From Dunaliella salina (taxonomy: Eukaryota > Chlorophyta > Chlorophyceae > Chlamydomonadales > Dunaliellaceae): a stretch of 22,793 nt of DNA. The notes under the pieces were generated by a model, which searched no databases, had not been told where the DNA came from, and worked only from the letters and a program-made list of their open reading frames with translations. Each line of letters starts with the position of its first letter. Position 1 is the stretch's first letter. The position numbers and the translations under genes are program-made. Positions 7,781 to 15,919 of the stretch are shown piece by piece. Where the stretch lies: NCBI GenBank assembly GCA_002284615.2, contig MU069590.1, forward strand, positions 59,247-82,039. The letters are read 5' to 3'.

Positions 7781-7884
7781 CGCCCACCCGGGGGCTCGAA
7801 CCCCGGACCACAAGGTAGCACCAACCGTTGTTCGGTTGCTTGCGGTTTAAGAGCCTTGCGCTCTGCCAACTGAGCTAGGCGGGC
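7781..7884 (-). tRNA. tRNA-Lys (anticodon CTT) with a 31-nt intron
   Basis: Minus-strand gene of 104 nt giving a 73-nt mature tRNA. Acceptor stem GCCCGCC/GGTGGGC with discriminator G. D arm is GCTC-AGTTGGCA-GAGC. Anticodon stem is CAAGG/CCTTG. T arm is CGGGG-TTCGAGC-CCCCG, a perfect stem. The loop CTCTTA-A is interrupted after position 37, the canonical site for nuclear tRNA introns, by 31 nt (7817-7847). The intron contains a perfect 6-bp hairpin, CAACCG-AACAA-CGGTTG. Boxes A and B are intact and a TTTT terminator follows. Stems closely resemble plant tRNA-Lys(CTT). Seed plants, as far as I know, keep nuclear tRNA introns only in Tyr and elongator Met, so this intron suggests an alga or an early-diverging lineage. 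Confidence 0.93.
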
Positions 7885-8479
7885 GTTGGGGCGGGCAAGT
7901 GTTTGCGCTTGACCCCTCTGACCGACACCTCAGAAATTGTCATTATCTCCTTCAACGTCACTCCCCTGATGGCCCTGATCCCAAACCCTGACAGCACAGC
8001 TGGTAGAGTCTCAACCCTGTCAGGTGGGGAGCGACTGTCAGATTCGGTGCAGCACTTGTCATGACCAGGTCAGTGCACCAAATACTATTGTGATTGAGAG
8101 AGGCTGCGAGGCTGAGCCGTGTTACTCGTATTGAAAGTTGCCTAGAGAAGAAGGAAAATCTGGCATGACACTGTGTTTGACAGAAAGCAGGAACGAATGG
8201 GCATGACAACCTTGCCCACGAGAAATACCATTCGGCTCCTCCTTGCAATTGCATGACAGGAAGCTCCCATTTTTCATGTCTGAGCTTTTTCTTTTAAATG
8301 CACCGTTGACTGGCGTGGACCAGCCATAGGCTGATTGACCCAACAGTCTGGTTGGTGCCTTAAAAGGTATCCCTTGAAACCAAATTTAAGTTAATATCAT
8401 CTTCAGTGTCCTTGAAAGGACCAAGCAAGAGCCCTGCAAAATAAAATGTGCGAGAGAGGCTCTAGAAGACGCAGATGCA
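7885..8479. other. No recognised feature
   Basis: Two overlapping minus-strand ORFs of 73 and 98 codons are present, with no recognisable domain or element end. Sequence just before the next feature may belong to the LINE D remnant but is too decayed to align by eye. Confidence 0.4.
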
Positions 8480-8860
8480 GAGAAAGAGTTCAATGAGGAT
8501 ATCTGTGCCTTGATTGTGGGCTCACCTCCGCTTTCGAATCCCTATCATAATAAGCTGCTCCGTACCATGTATGCCCTGGGAACCCCCCAGTCCTGATGTA
8601 GCCAAAAACCTTTATCGCCAAGCAAGCACATGAGTCAGACTCTATTCTGGAGACCACATCTCTGGAATTCCTGTAGATAGGGGCACCATAGGAGACACAC
8701 TCTCTCCCTTCCTCTTTCTTATCTACATTGAGCCTGTGCTCCGTTGGCTGCACATCAGTATAACAAGGGTTACACACATGCATGCACACCTTCCTCATCC
8801 TGACCCCAAGATAAAATACAACAAATAGCGGTGCCTTTGCTCTACCACATTGTAGCTTGT
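8480..8860 (+). pseudogene. LINE D reverse transcriptase remnant
   Basis: Pieced from frames broken by shifts and stops. A motif-A-like block (LTSAFESL then HNKLLRTMYALGTP) at 8520-8580 fits the LINE pattern FxSAFNSIDHxKLLxxM. A block near 8620-8660 follows. At 8662-8760 one frame reads GIPVDRGTI then GDTLSPFLFLIYIEPVLRWL, which is RT motif B of a LINE lineage distinct from A, B and C here; the usual Gln of RGTIQGDT is missing. The motif C region follows SGAFA at about 8830, but the two Asp codons are lost. It is a dead fragment. The 152-codon minus-strand ORF at 8490-8948 is its shadow. Confidence 0.6.
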
Positions 8861-8895
8861 GACATGCACACAGTACAAACATGTCTGTGTGTGGA

Positions 8896-8925
8896 GGGGG
8901 AAGGGGGGGTGGTGGGCCCTTTGGG
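8896..8925 (+). other. G-quadruplex motif
   Basis: Runs of 5, 7, 3 and 3 guanines separated by 2, 4 and 6 bases fit the G3+N1-7 pattern. It lies in otherwise unannotated sequence after the LINE D remnant. The run of sevens may also be a slippage tract. Confidence 0.5.
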
Positions 8926-9264
8926 CATCGCGTATGGCATGGACGCATGAGTCCAGACTGGCAAGAAAATTTCCACTGGAAATTTCACGCACTGAAAACT
9001 GCTGCAGGCATGCACGCGCACATCGTCGGCTTTGTTTTGATATTTAGTGCCGGCAAGTTCAGCAAAGCACTTTCAGCAAAGCACTGCTAGACAGCCGCTA
9101 GCCTGAATGCATACACACACGTGTTCATAGACATTGTTTCAAGTGCATGCTGTCTCAAGCGAGCAGAATGCAAGTCACAGTGTGTTGAAGGGTATGCGTG
9201 ATGACGCACACACAAGTTTAGGAGTCTTCCTCCTCACGCGGTGCATCCTACATTGTCCTATGGC
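8926..9264. other. No gene seen; possible end of the copia remnant
   Basis: A 14-bp direct repeat TTCAGCAAAGCACT occurs twice in a row near 9059-9086. Purine-rich sequence on the minus strand near 9220-9240 follows the end of the copia reading frame and could be its polypurine tract, but no LTR pair is visible. Confidence 0.35.
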
Positions 9265-9565
9265 CCTGCGAAGTCCTAGCGTGTTGGAATTGTGCGGCTG
9301 GCAGGTTCTTGGTCAACACATCTGCTACCTGCAGCTGTGAGGCCACGTAATGCACAGACGCAGGCGCTCTCCAGCCTCGGGCGCAAAGCTGTTCTGTGGG
9401 GCAATATGCTTGCTACGCTGTGTGGACGTAAGGTTTGTGAGCATGCATGGTACGCATATGGCAGCAGTGATCTGGTTGTCAGTGTGCAACGGCAAACTAA
9501 CGCTGCTGTGCTGGGATGCGATGCTGAGCAGGTCCTCGCGCAGCTTGAGCCACTCAATTTATTAG
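9265..9565 (-). pseudogene. Ty1/copia RNase H remnant
   Basis: Minus-strand blocks in the order of the C-terminal end of a copia polyprotein: IEWLKLREDLLSI (the E-x-WLR-L-L region), LHTDNQITAAI (catalytic Asp in the DNQ motif), STQRSKHI (the R-T/S-KHI motif), and after a shift HYVASQLQVADVLTKNLP followed by AAQFQHARTS, the classic end of the copia RNase H. About 25 bases of unusual spacing lie between DNQ and RSKHI. The upstream polyprotein and both LTRs are missing. It is cut near 9565, next to the 3' side of a LINE B remnant on the same strand. Confidence 0.75.
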
Positions 9566-9570
9566 GTAAA

Positions 9571-10040
9571 ATGGCTAATGGGGATCTTCTGAGGGTCACT
9601 AGAAGCACTAGGCTCGAGACCCTGGCTTGGAGAGGTACTCTTTTTTTAATAGCGTGTTTTCGGGCATACTGAACTGAATGGGCATGGAGCTTGTGAGCAA
9701 GCTTAGTTTGTGGTCGAGACCTAGGTTTTTGAATCGATTGAGGAAATGCTTGAGAAAGCACGTTCCACCAACTCCCAGGAGAACAGGGTGAATTGAGACA
9801 CCTTTTGCACTATTGCAGCTTTATGCATGCTGCTGCTTTGCTATATCCAGTTGATGTCGAGGCCTTGTGACTTCACAGTACTTGATTTCAATTAAGTGCA
9901 CATGGCATTGGTTTGCATCCAATTGAAGAGGTTGTTTCACGCGGTTAGCTGTGCTAGTCCTCTGTGTGGTGCTGTGAATGCTGTGTAAAGCATGATGTGA
10001 GCAGGAAGGAGAAACAATGGACAAGTTTGCGCTGGCCACA
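9571..10040 (-). pseudogene. LINE B remnant: nuclease domain, 3' UTR missing
   Basis: The first frame (about 9821-10039) contains HVHLIEIKYCEVTRP then RHQLDIAKQQHA, the E-x-K half of the PD-ExK nuclease. After shifts the next frame has RPQTKLAHKLHAHSVQYARK, the end block seen in every B copy. Compared with the intact copy the GVGGxIYTxHT block is broken. The homology stops at about 9571, right at the end of the coding region, so the 3' UTR and tail seen in the other B copies are absent. Copia sequence follows after a few bases. Confidence 0.75.
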
Positions 10041-10536
10041 ACTAGCGTGCATTAAGGAAAGACCCAACCGTCAGCACTGGCACTGACAGTGAGTCCCACC
10101 AAAGGGAGCAGGCAATGGGCAGCCAAAACTAATGTGGGTCTGGCACGTCATGAACCATCCGTCCAATAGCTCTCCTGTAAGCAGTCCGTCCTGAAGCCTC
10201 CTCCCCCAAACCTCCATTGCTAGGGCTGTTGAATTGAATAGTGTGTTTGGTGCTATTGACTTTTGTTAAGGTCTTAACAGCATGATAGTGAATTTCAGTT
10301 GTACTGTCTTGTCATATTTTTCAGACATTTAGTTTAATGAGGTGGATTGCTCTGTCTCTGGGGTTCACAATTTGTGGATGTGAAAATTGGGTGGAGTCTC
10401 TGCCTTCAAGGGGTAGGACTAAAATGCCATCAGGGCAACTGACTTGTTTCACAATTTGGCTGTCCGGATGGAAACAGCCAATGTGGAATGTTTTGTTGAG
10501 CACTGTTTGGCATTTCCAACTCCAAGGAATAGAGCT
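10041..10536. other. No recognised feature
   Basis: About 500 bp with one plus-strand ORF of 89 codons (10337-10606) that runs into the LINE A tail and ends in a poly-lysine stretch made by that tail. This argues against a real gene. Nothing else is recognised. Confidence 0.5.
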
Positions 10537-11490
10537 AAAGAAAAAGAAAAAGGAAAGTCTACGCAGGCCAGAGGCCGCATGCGTAAAGGGAGGGTCCCCT
10601 AACTAACAAGCTAGCAAGCTAGCAAGGAAGCAGTGGCCTCACCAGAAGACCCTCAGAGCCTACACAAGACACAGCTAGCCTAGGAGAGAGCCAGAAACAG
10701 AGCTAATGAGGGTCTGGGGAGTTGTCCGCCATGCTCCTGGACGCCCGGATGGTCCTTCTCCTTCTCTCCTCCGCCGCATGCCTAGCAGAATCCCCCCCAA
10801 AGTCCCCTGAAAATGAAGAGCATGTCTGGCGTCAATGATGGATGTCAATTTTTAGATGGCATGGCAGCTAAGCTCATTTGCTAGTGATTAAGCCTTTTGC
10901 TTGGTAAGGCCTAGATTCATAAGAGATTTGATTGTGTATTCATTGCAAATAGTGTCAGACATGCCAATTAAGATGAAATGTAGAATCACTTTGGTATTCG
11001 TGTTTGGACTTTTTGAGCTGCGTGATTTAAGTTTGGTTACAGTGTGGGCGTGTTGAGCTGCTGCACGTTCCAAAATATTGGAGGGGTTGGTGTCGGGACA
11101 GAATTTTAATTCAACCTGGTGGATGTCCCTGTCACGATCAGGGGGTCTTAGAGGGATCATGGTTGACAGGTCGGTCTGGGATAGAGCACACAAAGATAGC
11201 ATCTGGGCAATTTTGGTGGCGGGCTGAAGAGCAAGTTCCATTAGAGAATACCGAATCAGGAATGGTACGTGTTATGTTTTCAGGGATTTGCATGCCCTGT
11301 TTCTGGAGTCTCTCATTACTGCAGCCATACCAATAAGGGATGAGCCATACCGGCCTTTACTAAGGGCATTAACACGGGGACTAAGGCCTGCATTGCGTCT
11401 GTTGGTGCGCATCCCACTCATTGCCAATGTTGACAGTGTTGAGTTGACAGTGTTGAGTTGGTACACCTGAGGAGTGAGTGATCAATGCTG
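10537..11490 (-). pseudogene. LINE A remnant: zinc knuckle to 3' end
   Basis: From the 5' side (right): the last part of the zinc knuckle (HxLLRCTNS, interrupted by a 14-bp tandem duplication at 11433-11460), SGMRTNRRNAGLSPRVNAL and SKGRYGSSLIGM (18639 copy: SKGRYGSSLISM), then a shift, then DRDIHQVELKFCPDTNP (nuclease E-x-K half, Glu present) and LHFILIGMSDTICNEYTIKS. The 3' UTR and an A/G-rich tail (10537-10560 in plus orientation) complete the element. It is truncated at 11490, where the 3' tail of a LINE B copy in the same orientation begins directly. Confidence 0.75.
11433..11460. repeat. Perfect 14-bp tandem duplication in LINE A
   Basis: ACAGTGTTGAGTTG occurs twice in a row (11433-11446 and 11447-11460) within the zinc-knuckle coding region. 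The homologous sequence at about 18615-18640 has a single, diverged version. The 14-bp change shifts the frame. It looks like a replication-slippage or repair duplication after insertion. Confidence 0.85.
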
Positions 11491-12583
11491 AAAAGAAAAG
11501 AAAAGAAAAGAACAGAGAAGAAAAACCACGTAGGCAGAGAAACCTTCCCTACATAAATTAAGGAAAAGGAGACACATTGGCCCAAAAAAGAGCTGTGAGC
11601 CCCCTTCACCACAAGGTATGAAAAAAAGAAAGCTAATGGGGATCTGGAGGGCTACTAGAAGCAACTGGCTCTAGAACCTAGCTGTGGGAAGTATTCTTGT
11701 TTTCAATAGCGCGGCGTGAGGAGACTAGTCTGTAGGCATATTGGACAGAATGAGCATGTAATTGTTGAGCAAGCTTAGTGGCACGCTGGTGATCCAGTCC
11801 TAGTTGTTTGAATTGCTTCAGGGTATGCACAGTGTATATAGTTCCACCAACACCCAGGAGAATAGGGTGAATTGTAACAGCTTTAGCGTTAATAAGCTTA
11901 CAAAGGTCTGCATGCTGCTGATTTGCCGCGTTCAACTGATGCTCTGGCCTTGTGTCTTCACAGAACTTGATTTCTATTAGGTGCACATGACGTTCATTTG
12001 CATAAAGTTAATGGGGTTGCCTCGTGCGTCTAGTTCTGGTGGTCCTCCGTGGGGAGCTGCGCAAAGCGTGATGGGAATGGGTAGGAGAAACATCGTTTGA
12101 AGTATGTTTGGCATTAGTATGGGTGATCAAAACAGCATCTGGTCGACTTGAGCCGAGTCTTTTCCTCTCTGGAAGGTTACAAGGGAAGAAATCAGCAGGT
12201 AAAGTTCTGTTTGAGGCATGTGCACAGAGTTGGAGGTAGTGTTAAGCAAGCTTAAAATCAATTCCTATGTCTGTGTATACTAGGCCTGCCCCTACAGGGC
12301 ATTTGCTGAGGGTTTTTGTCATCGTTCTGCCTGCAATGTTATGGCGTTCAGTTTTCATGTTGGAGATGATATGATTTTGGCAGCCTGAGAGCATGTGTAG
12401 TGCGCTGTCCAAATGATGGCAGCCTTGGAGGGGGCAAGATGGATCAGTTGACTTTTTGAAACGAACTGCATGTTTTTGGTTGTAGAGGGTGCCCGTGCGG
12501 TACTGCAGGATGGCACGCTTCATGGGTACAGAGATGTTGGGCATATTTCTGGAGGCATTGCCAACTTTTTTTTGTACTTGCGG
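11491..12583 (-). pseudogene. LINE B remnant, 3' part: zinc knuckle, nuclease, 3' UTR
   Basis: This is the downstream part of a copy that continues at 13287-13985 after a transposon insertion. Minus-strand order: MKRAILQYRTGTLYNQKHAV, zinc knuckle CPLQGCHHLDSALHMLSGC (spacing altered by one residue relative to CPLCGELDSALHILSGC), TERHNIAGR, then after a shift SSRPDAVLI (PD of the nuclease), a variable Arg-rich stretch ending in a stop, HVHLIEIKFCEDTRP (ExK), PILLGVGGTIYTVHTLKQ and LHAHSVQYAYRLVSSRRAIE. The 3' UTR (11500-11690) ends in a (CTTTT)n tail. Both nuclease motif halves survive, but stops and shifts make it inactive. Confidence 0.8.
12577..12583. repeat. Target-site duplication, left copy
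   Basis: CTTGCGG directly before the left TIR of the 703-bp element; the same seven bases follow its right TIR at 13287-13293. Confidence 0.85.
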
Positions 12584-13286
12584 CAGGAGGGTAAAAATAA
12601 AAAAATGGTGGACGTCATCACAAAAAGTTGGGCTGGAGGCCCAGAATGACCACCCACCCCCCCTCCCCCCCAAAGCTTGCCCCCCACCCCACAATAAGGG
12701 TACCAATCTGCTCCTTTTTTAAATAGCTATCGATTTGCATACTCATTGCAATCAAACATTGAGTTGGAGCAGAGTTATTGGGCAAAAACTGGTGAACGGA
12801 CGCCCATGCAAACCTGCCCTTCCAGGCACCCACAACTGGCTTGCAAGTCCATAAACTGCCCTACTGACTTCACCATGCAAGGATGTATTATACATTGTCA
12901 CTGTCATGGAAGTTTGGATTTGCTTGCTGCATGTATGCCTTCACACCCCCAGCAACCCATGCCCATGCGCATGTAGTACTGACTCTGATTTCATGCACAG
13001 AGACTCCTGCTTTTACCCAATTTCCTTAAAGAGGGTGCCAATCGACGGTTCTGAAGCTCAGGAATCCATTGGTATGTTTAAAACTTCGAGAAAATGGCTC
13101 AGAAAAATTCTGGAGGGGGGGTCCCAAAAAGTCGAAACCCCCCTAAGGGACCACCCACCAACGACCCTCTCCGATTGGACTCATACATATACCATTCGAG
13201 TCCCCTTGATCTCAAGATTCCGGAAATATAGTTCTTATGTGGTTTTGGTAATGACGTCCAAAAGGTATGATTCCTACACCCTCCTG
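12584..13286. mobile_element. 703-bp non-autonomous DNA transposon in LINE B
   Basis: Both ends read CAGGAGGGT inward (perfect 9 bp), followed after 16-17 bases by TGGACGTCAT(C/T)AC-AAAA on both ends, so the inverted repeat extends to about 44 bp with a variable middle. It is flanked by a 7-bp direct repeat CTTGCGG. Removing the element and one repeat rejoins the LINE B coding sequence on either side (compare 22230-22280 of the intact copy). No transposase frame is visible. A C-rich tract at 12653-12690 fits a G-quadruplex on the minus strand. Seven-base duplications are unusual: hAT elements make 8. The superfamily is left open. Confidence 0.85.
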
Positions 13287-13293
13287 CTTGCGG
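13287..13293. repeat. Target-site duplication, right copy
   Basis: CTTGCGG directly after the right TIR of the 703-bp element, identical to 12577-12583. Confidence 0.85.
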
Positions 13294-13985
13294 TAACAAG
13301 TTTTGATAGTAGGAGTAGTAACCTGTTTTGGCATTGGCATATCCAAGTTTTTGTTTATGTAGGATTTGAGAGCATCTTGAGGATTGGGGAGTAGGTGTGC
13401 TTTGGAGCAGGTGGGGGACCTATAGATGTACCTGCGGCATGCACTCTTTGTTCTTCCTTGGCAAGCCAAAAAATATGTGTGAATGGATTTCCGCCAGGAC
13501 CTGCACCGGGGATTTCAGTGTCTGCCACACAGTTGTTGGCTTGCTTTTCTTGATGTTTTGCAATAGCCTCTGCACGTTTATTTCCTGCGATGCCAGCATG
13601 CGCCTTCACTTTATAAAATTGAATTTTGGTGCTAATGAAAGATCAAATCATTTTAAGGACGTCTCCTTGAATATGTTTCAGGTGTTTCTCTGGGTAATGA
13701 AGTTGTTTATGTACTTCTTTGAAGGAAGTGAGGCTGTCTGATGCAATTTTTGCATATTTGGTGGTGATAGCAAGCAGCAATTGCTGCTAATTCAGCTCGA
13801 GTTGTGGTTTTAGTAATCTCAGCACCATTTGGTTTTACAAAGTGCTTGTTGTCAGTAAGTGGGCAGTAGACGCCTGGCCCGATTTCTTGCTTACCATTAA
13901 AGACAAGGCAGCTGCCATCTATGCCCGTGTCCTCCAGTCGGCAACTTTGAGAGTGAGAGTGGTACTGGGTTGGCTGGGCACCGAG
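13294..13985 (-). pseudogene. LINE B remnant, 5' part: RNase H domain
   Basis: The upstream half of the split LINE B copy. Minus-strand blocks in RNase H order: LKVADW (just before the domain), GIDGSCLVFNGKQEIGPGVY (first catalytic Asp in DGS), TTTRAELAAIAA (catalytic Glu), ASDSLTSFKEVHKQL (third Asp), then a stop, then FYKVKAHAGIAGNKRAEAIA (the His; the last Asp position, GNExAD in the intact copy, is GNKRAE). It continues to WLAKEEQRVHA and LLPQ, where the transposon interrupts. The right limit is near 13985, close to the (TG)n tract. Decayed by at least two shifts. Confidence 0.8.
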
Positions 13986-14004
13986 TCTGTGTCTTGGATG
14001 CTCA

Positions 14005-14007
<3 letters not shown>

Positions 14008-14058
<51 letters not shown>

Positions 14059-14059
14059 N

Positions 14060-14099
<40 letters not shown>
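14008..14099. repeat. (TG)n microsatellite, about 92 bp
   Basis: Uninterrupted GT/TG dinucleotides except one unresolved base at 14059, where the phase changes. It lies exactly between the truncated end of a LINE B copy and a satellite-like array. His-Thr or Val-Cys repeat ORFs across it are artefacts. Confidence 0.97.
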
Positions 14100-14100
<1 letters not shown>

Positions 14101-14101
<1 letters not shown>

Positions 14102-15400
14102 GTGCCATAGGATGCACTTTGGAGTTGAGTGAAAATGAACTTGGATCAGATCTTCTGGAATTCTAGCTGTCAAACTGTATACTGGGATGTGCATTATCTG
14201 TGGAGGATGTGCACATCCAAAAAGATGGAACTGATGAGCAGAGTTTAATTATTCCACTTGCTGTCTTCTGCAGCTGGCTACTTTCATTCTCAGGATTGTA
14301 AGAGGCATTTTTAAGTGGTGTGAATTTTCATTTCTGGGTATCAAACAACACAAACCTACATAGACTATCAAGGGCTTGCACATCCACGAAAACATGGAAT
14401 AGATGAGCAGAGCTCACTCATTCCGCCTCCCATCTTCTGCAGCTGGATACTTTTCTCCTGAGGATTCCAGGCTGCACTCTGGAGTGGAATGAAATTGAAC
14501 TTGGATCAGCACAACTGAAATTGTAGCTGTCAAACTGTATACATTGACTTACACACACTACTGTGGACATGCACATCCAAAGAGTTGGATGAACAGAGTT
14601 CACTCATTCCACCTGCTATCTTTTGCAGCTGGATAATTTTATTCCGATGATCCCAGGTTGCACTTTGAAGTGGAGTGAATTGGAAACTGGCTTTGAATTT
14701 TAATTCCTGGCTGTCAAGCGACACAAACTTACATAGACAATCCAAGGCTTGCACATCCACAAAAATTTGGAATGGATGAGCAGAGTTTACTCATTCCACT
14801 TGCCATCTTCTGCAGCTGGACTTTAATCTTGAGGATTCCAGGTTGCACTTTGAAGTGGAAGAGATTGAACCTGGATCAGTGTAATTGAAATTGTAGCTGT
14901 CAAACTGTATACTTAGCCTTACAAGGACATGCGCATACAAAAAGCTGGAATGAATGAGTAGAGTTAAATTGTTCCACTCAGTCAAGGCTTGCTCTCTCTT
15001 ACAGCTGGCTAATGTCATCCCAAAGTCTTTAGGATGCATTTTCAAGTGGTGTGAATTTGAAACTGGGTTTGTGAATTTTCATTTGCGGCTGTCAAACGAC
15101 ATAAACCTACATAGACTATCGAGGGCTTGCACATCCACAAAATTTGGGATGGATGAGCTAAGTGTGCTCATTCCGCCCGCCATCTTCTGCAGCTGGATAC
15201 TTTTATCCTGAGGATTCCAGGTTGCACTTTGAAGTGGAATGGAATTGAGCCTGAATGAGTATCATTGAAATTGTTTCTGTCAAACTGTACGCACAAACGT
15301 TTGAGGACGTGCGCACCGAAAAAGCTGGAATGAATGAGCAAAGTTTAATCATTACACTTGCTATCTCCTACTGCTGGCTACTGTTATCCTAAGGGTTCTA
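14101..15400. repeat. Satellite-like array, about 185-bp units in two alternating types
   Basis: The anchor GATGAGCAGAG-TT...CTCATTCCA, followed by CTTCTGCAGCTGG, occurs at about 14233, 14402, 14588, 14775, 14954, 15152 and 15334 (spacing 169-198). Units alternate between one containing GCTGTCAAACTGTATAC (14169, 14529, 14899, 15279; spacing 360-380) and one containing ACATAGACTATC with GGCTTGCACATCCAC (14358, 14731, 15109; spacing about 375). The higher-order repeat is therefore a dimer of about 370 bp. No coding function is evident; divergence between copies suggests an old array. Confidence 0.85.
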
Positions 15401-15914
15401 GGGTACTTGGAGACGTGTTGTTTGTCAAATGGGAGGCGTTCCAATTTACTGAAACCTGGCATGTGAGCATGCATGGGATACAGGACAGGGTGGCTGCTGA
15501 CACTCTTGAGCTTCCACTCTGCGGCTTCTTTCAAATCTCCTGCTAGGCCCTGTAGCCAGTCTTTTTTATGATTATTGAGATGAACTTGAGCTGCAGTGTT
15601 CCAAACAGCAAAGATACAGAGGTTCTAGGCATGCTTAGGTAGAGGTACCTCTTGGCTAGGGCAGGATTGATGGGCACTGTAGTCAAGATTTTTGCGAGGT
15701 ATGGTTCCCGGGTCGTAACAGAGGGGGGGGTAGGCGATGACAAGCCTAAAGTAGGGGTTGTTTATTATGTTCTAACCCCAAGCCGGCAGGAACATGAATG
15801 TAGCAGTGAACTCTGTGTTGAGAATGGCAGAGTAAATGGCATGTTGCAAAGCTTGGGTCATGACTCCCTCGTCATAAATGGGATGGCAGACTGAGAAACC
15901 TGAGAATTTGGATG
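15365..15914 (-). pseudogene. Interrupted algal-type gene, C-terminal part
   Basis: Minus-strand coding-like sequence with one stop and two or three shifts: FSSKFSGFSVCHPIYDEG, MTQALQHAIYSAI, TATFMFLPAWG, NPYFRLVIAYP, IPRKNL, NLCIFAVWNTAAQVHL, DWLQGLAGDLKEAAEWKLKS, then MHAHMPGFSKLERLPFDKQH. The block order matches, from memory, a repetitive family of hypothetical algal and protist proteins, possibly distantly like the PCIF1 WW-type domain. The function is unknown. Its N-terminal part lies at 20710-21055; LINE C separates them. Joining the two across one copy of AAAAG keeps the frame (HNAF-SSKFSG). Confidence 0.5.
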
Positions 15915-15919
15915 AAAAG

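Noticed and set aside
8490..8948. 152-codon minus-strand ORF
   Set aside because: It is antisense to the LINE D RT remnant and low in recognisable structure; the plus strand carries RT motifs, so this is a shadow.
9276..9761. 161-codon minus-strand ORF as a gene
   Set aside because: Most of it is the wrong frame of the copia RNase H; only its first part is in frame with LINE B end blocks.
10337..10606. 89-codon ORF with a lysine run
   Set aside because: The lysine run is the A/G-rich tail of LINE A read in reverse; no domain is seen.
12242..12706. 154-codon minus-strand ORF as one protein
   Set aside because: Its first 40 or so codons are transposon sequence (poly-C tract) and the rest is LINE B; the fusion arises from the insertion.
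13707..14194. His/Thr- and Val/Cys-repeat ORFs
   Set aside because: Made by translating the (TG)n microsatellite.
15878..15919. Start of LINE C ORF at the first ATG (15878)
   Set aside because: Those first codons are antisense to the interrupted gene; RT similarity begins only after the AAAAG at 15915-15919.
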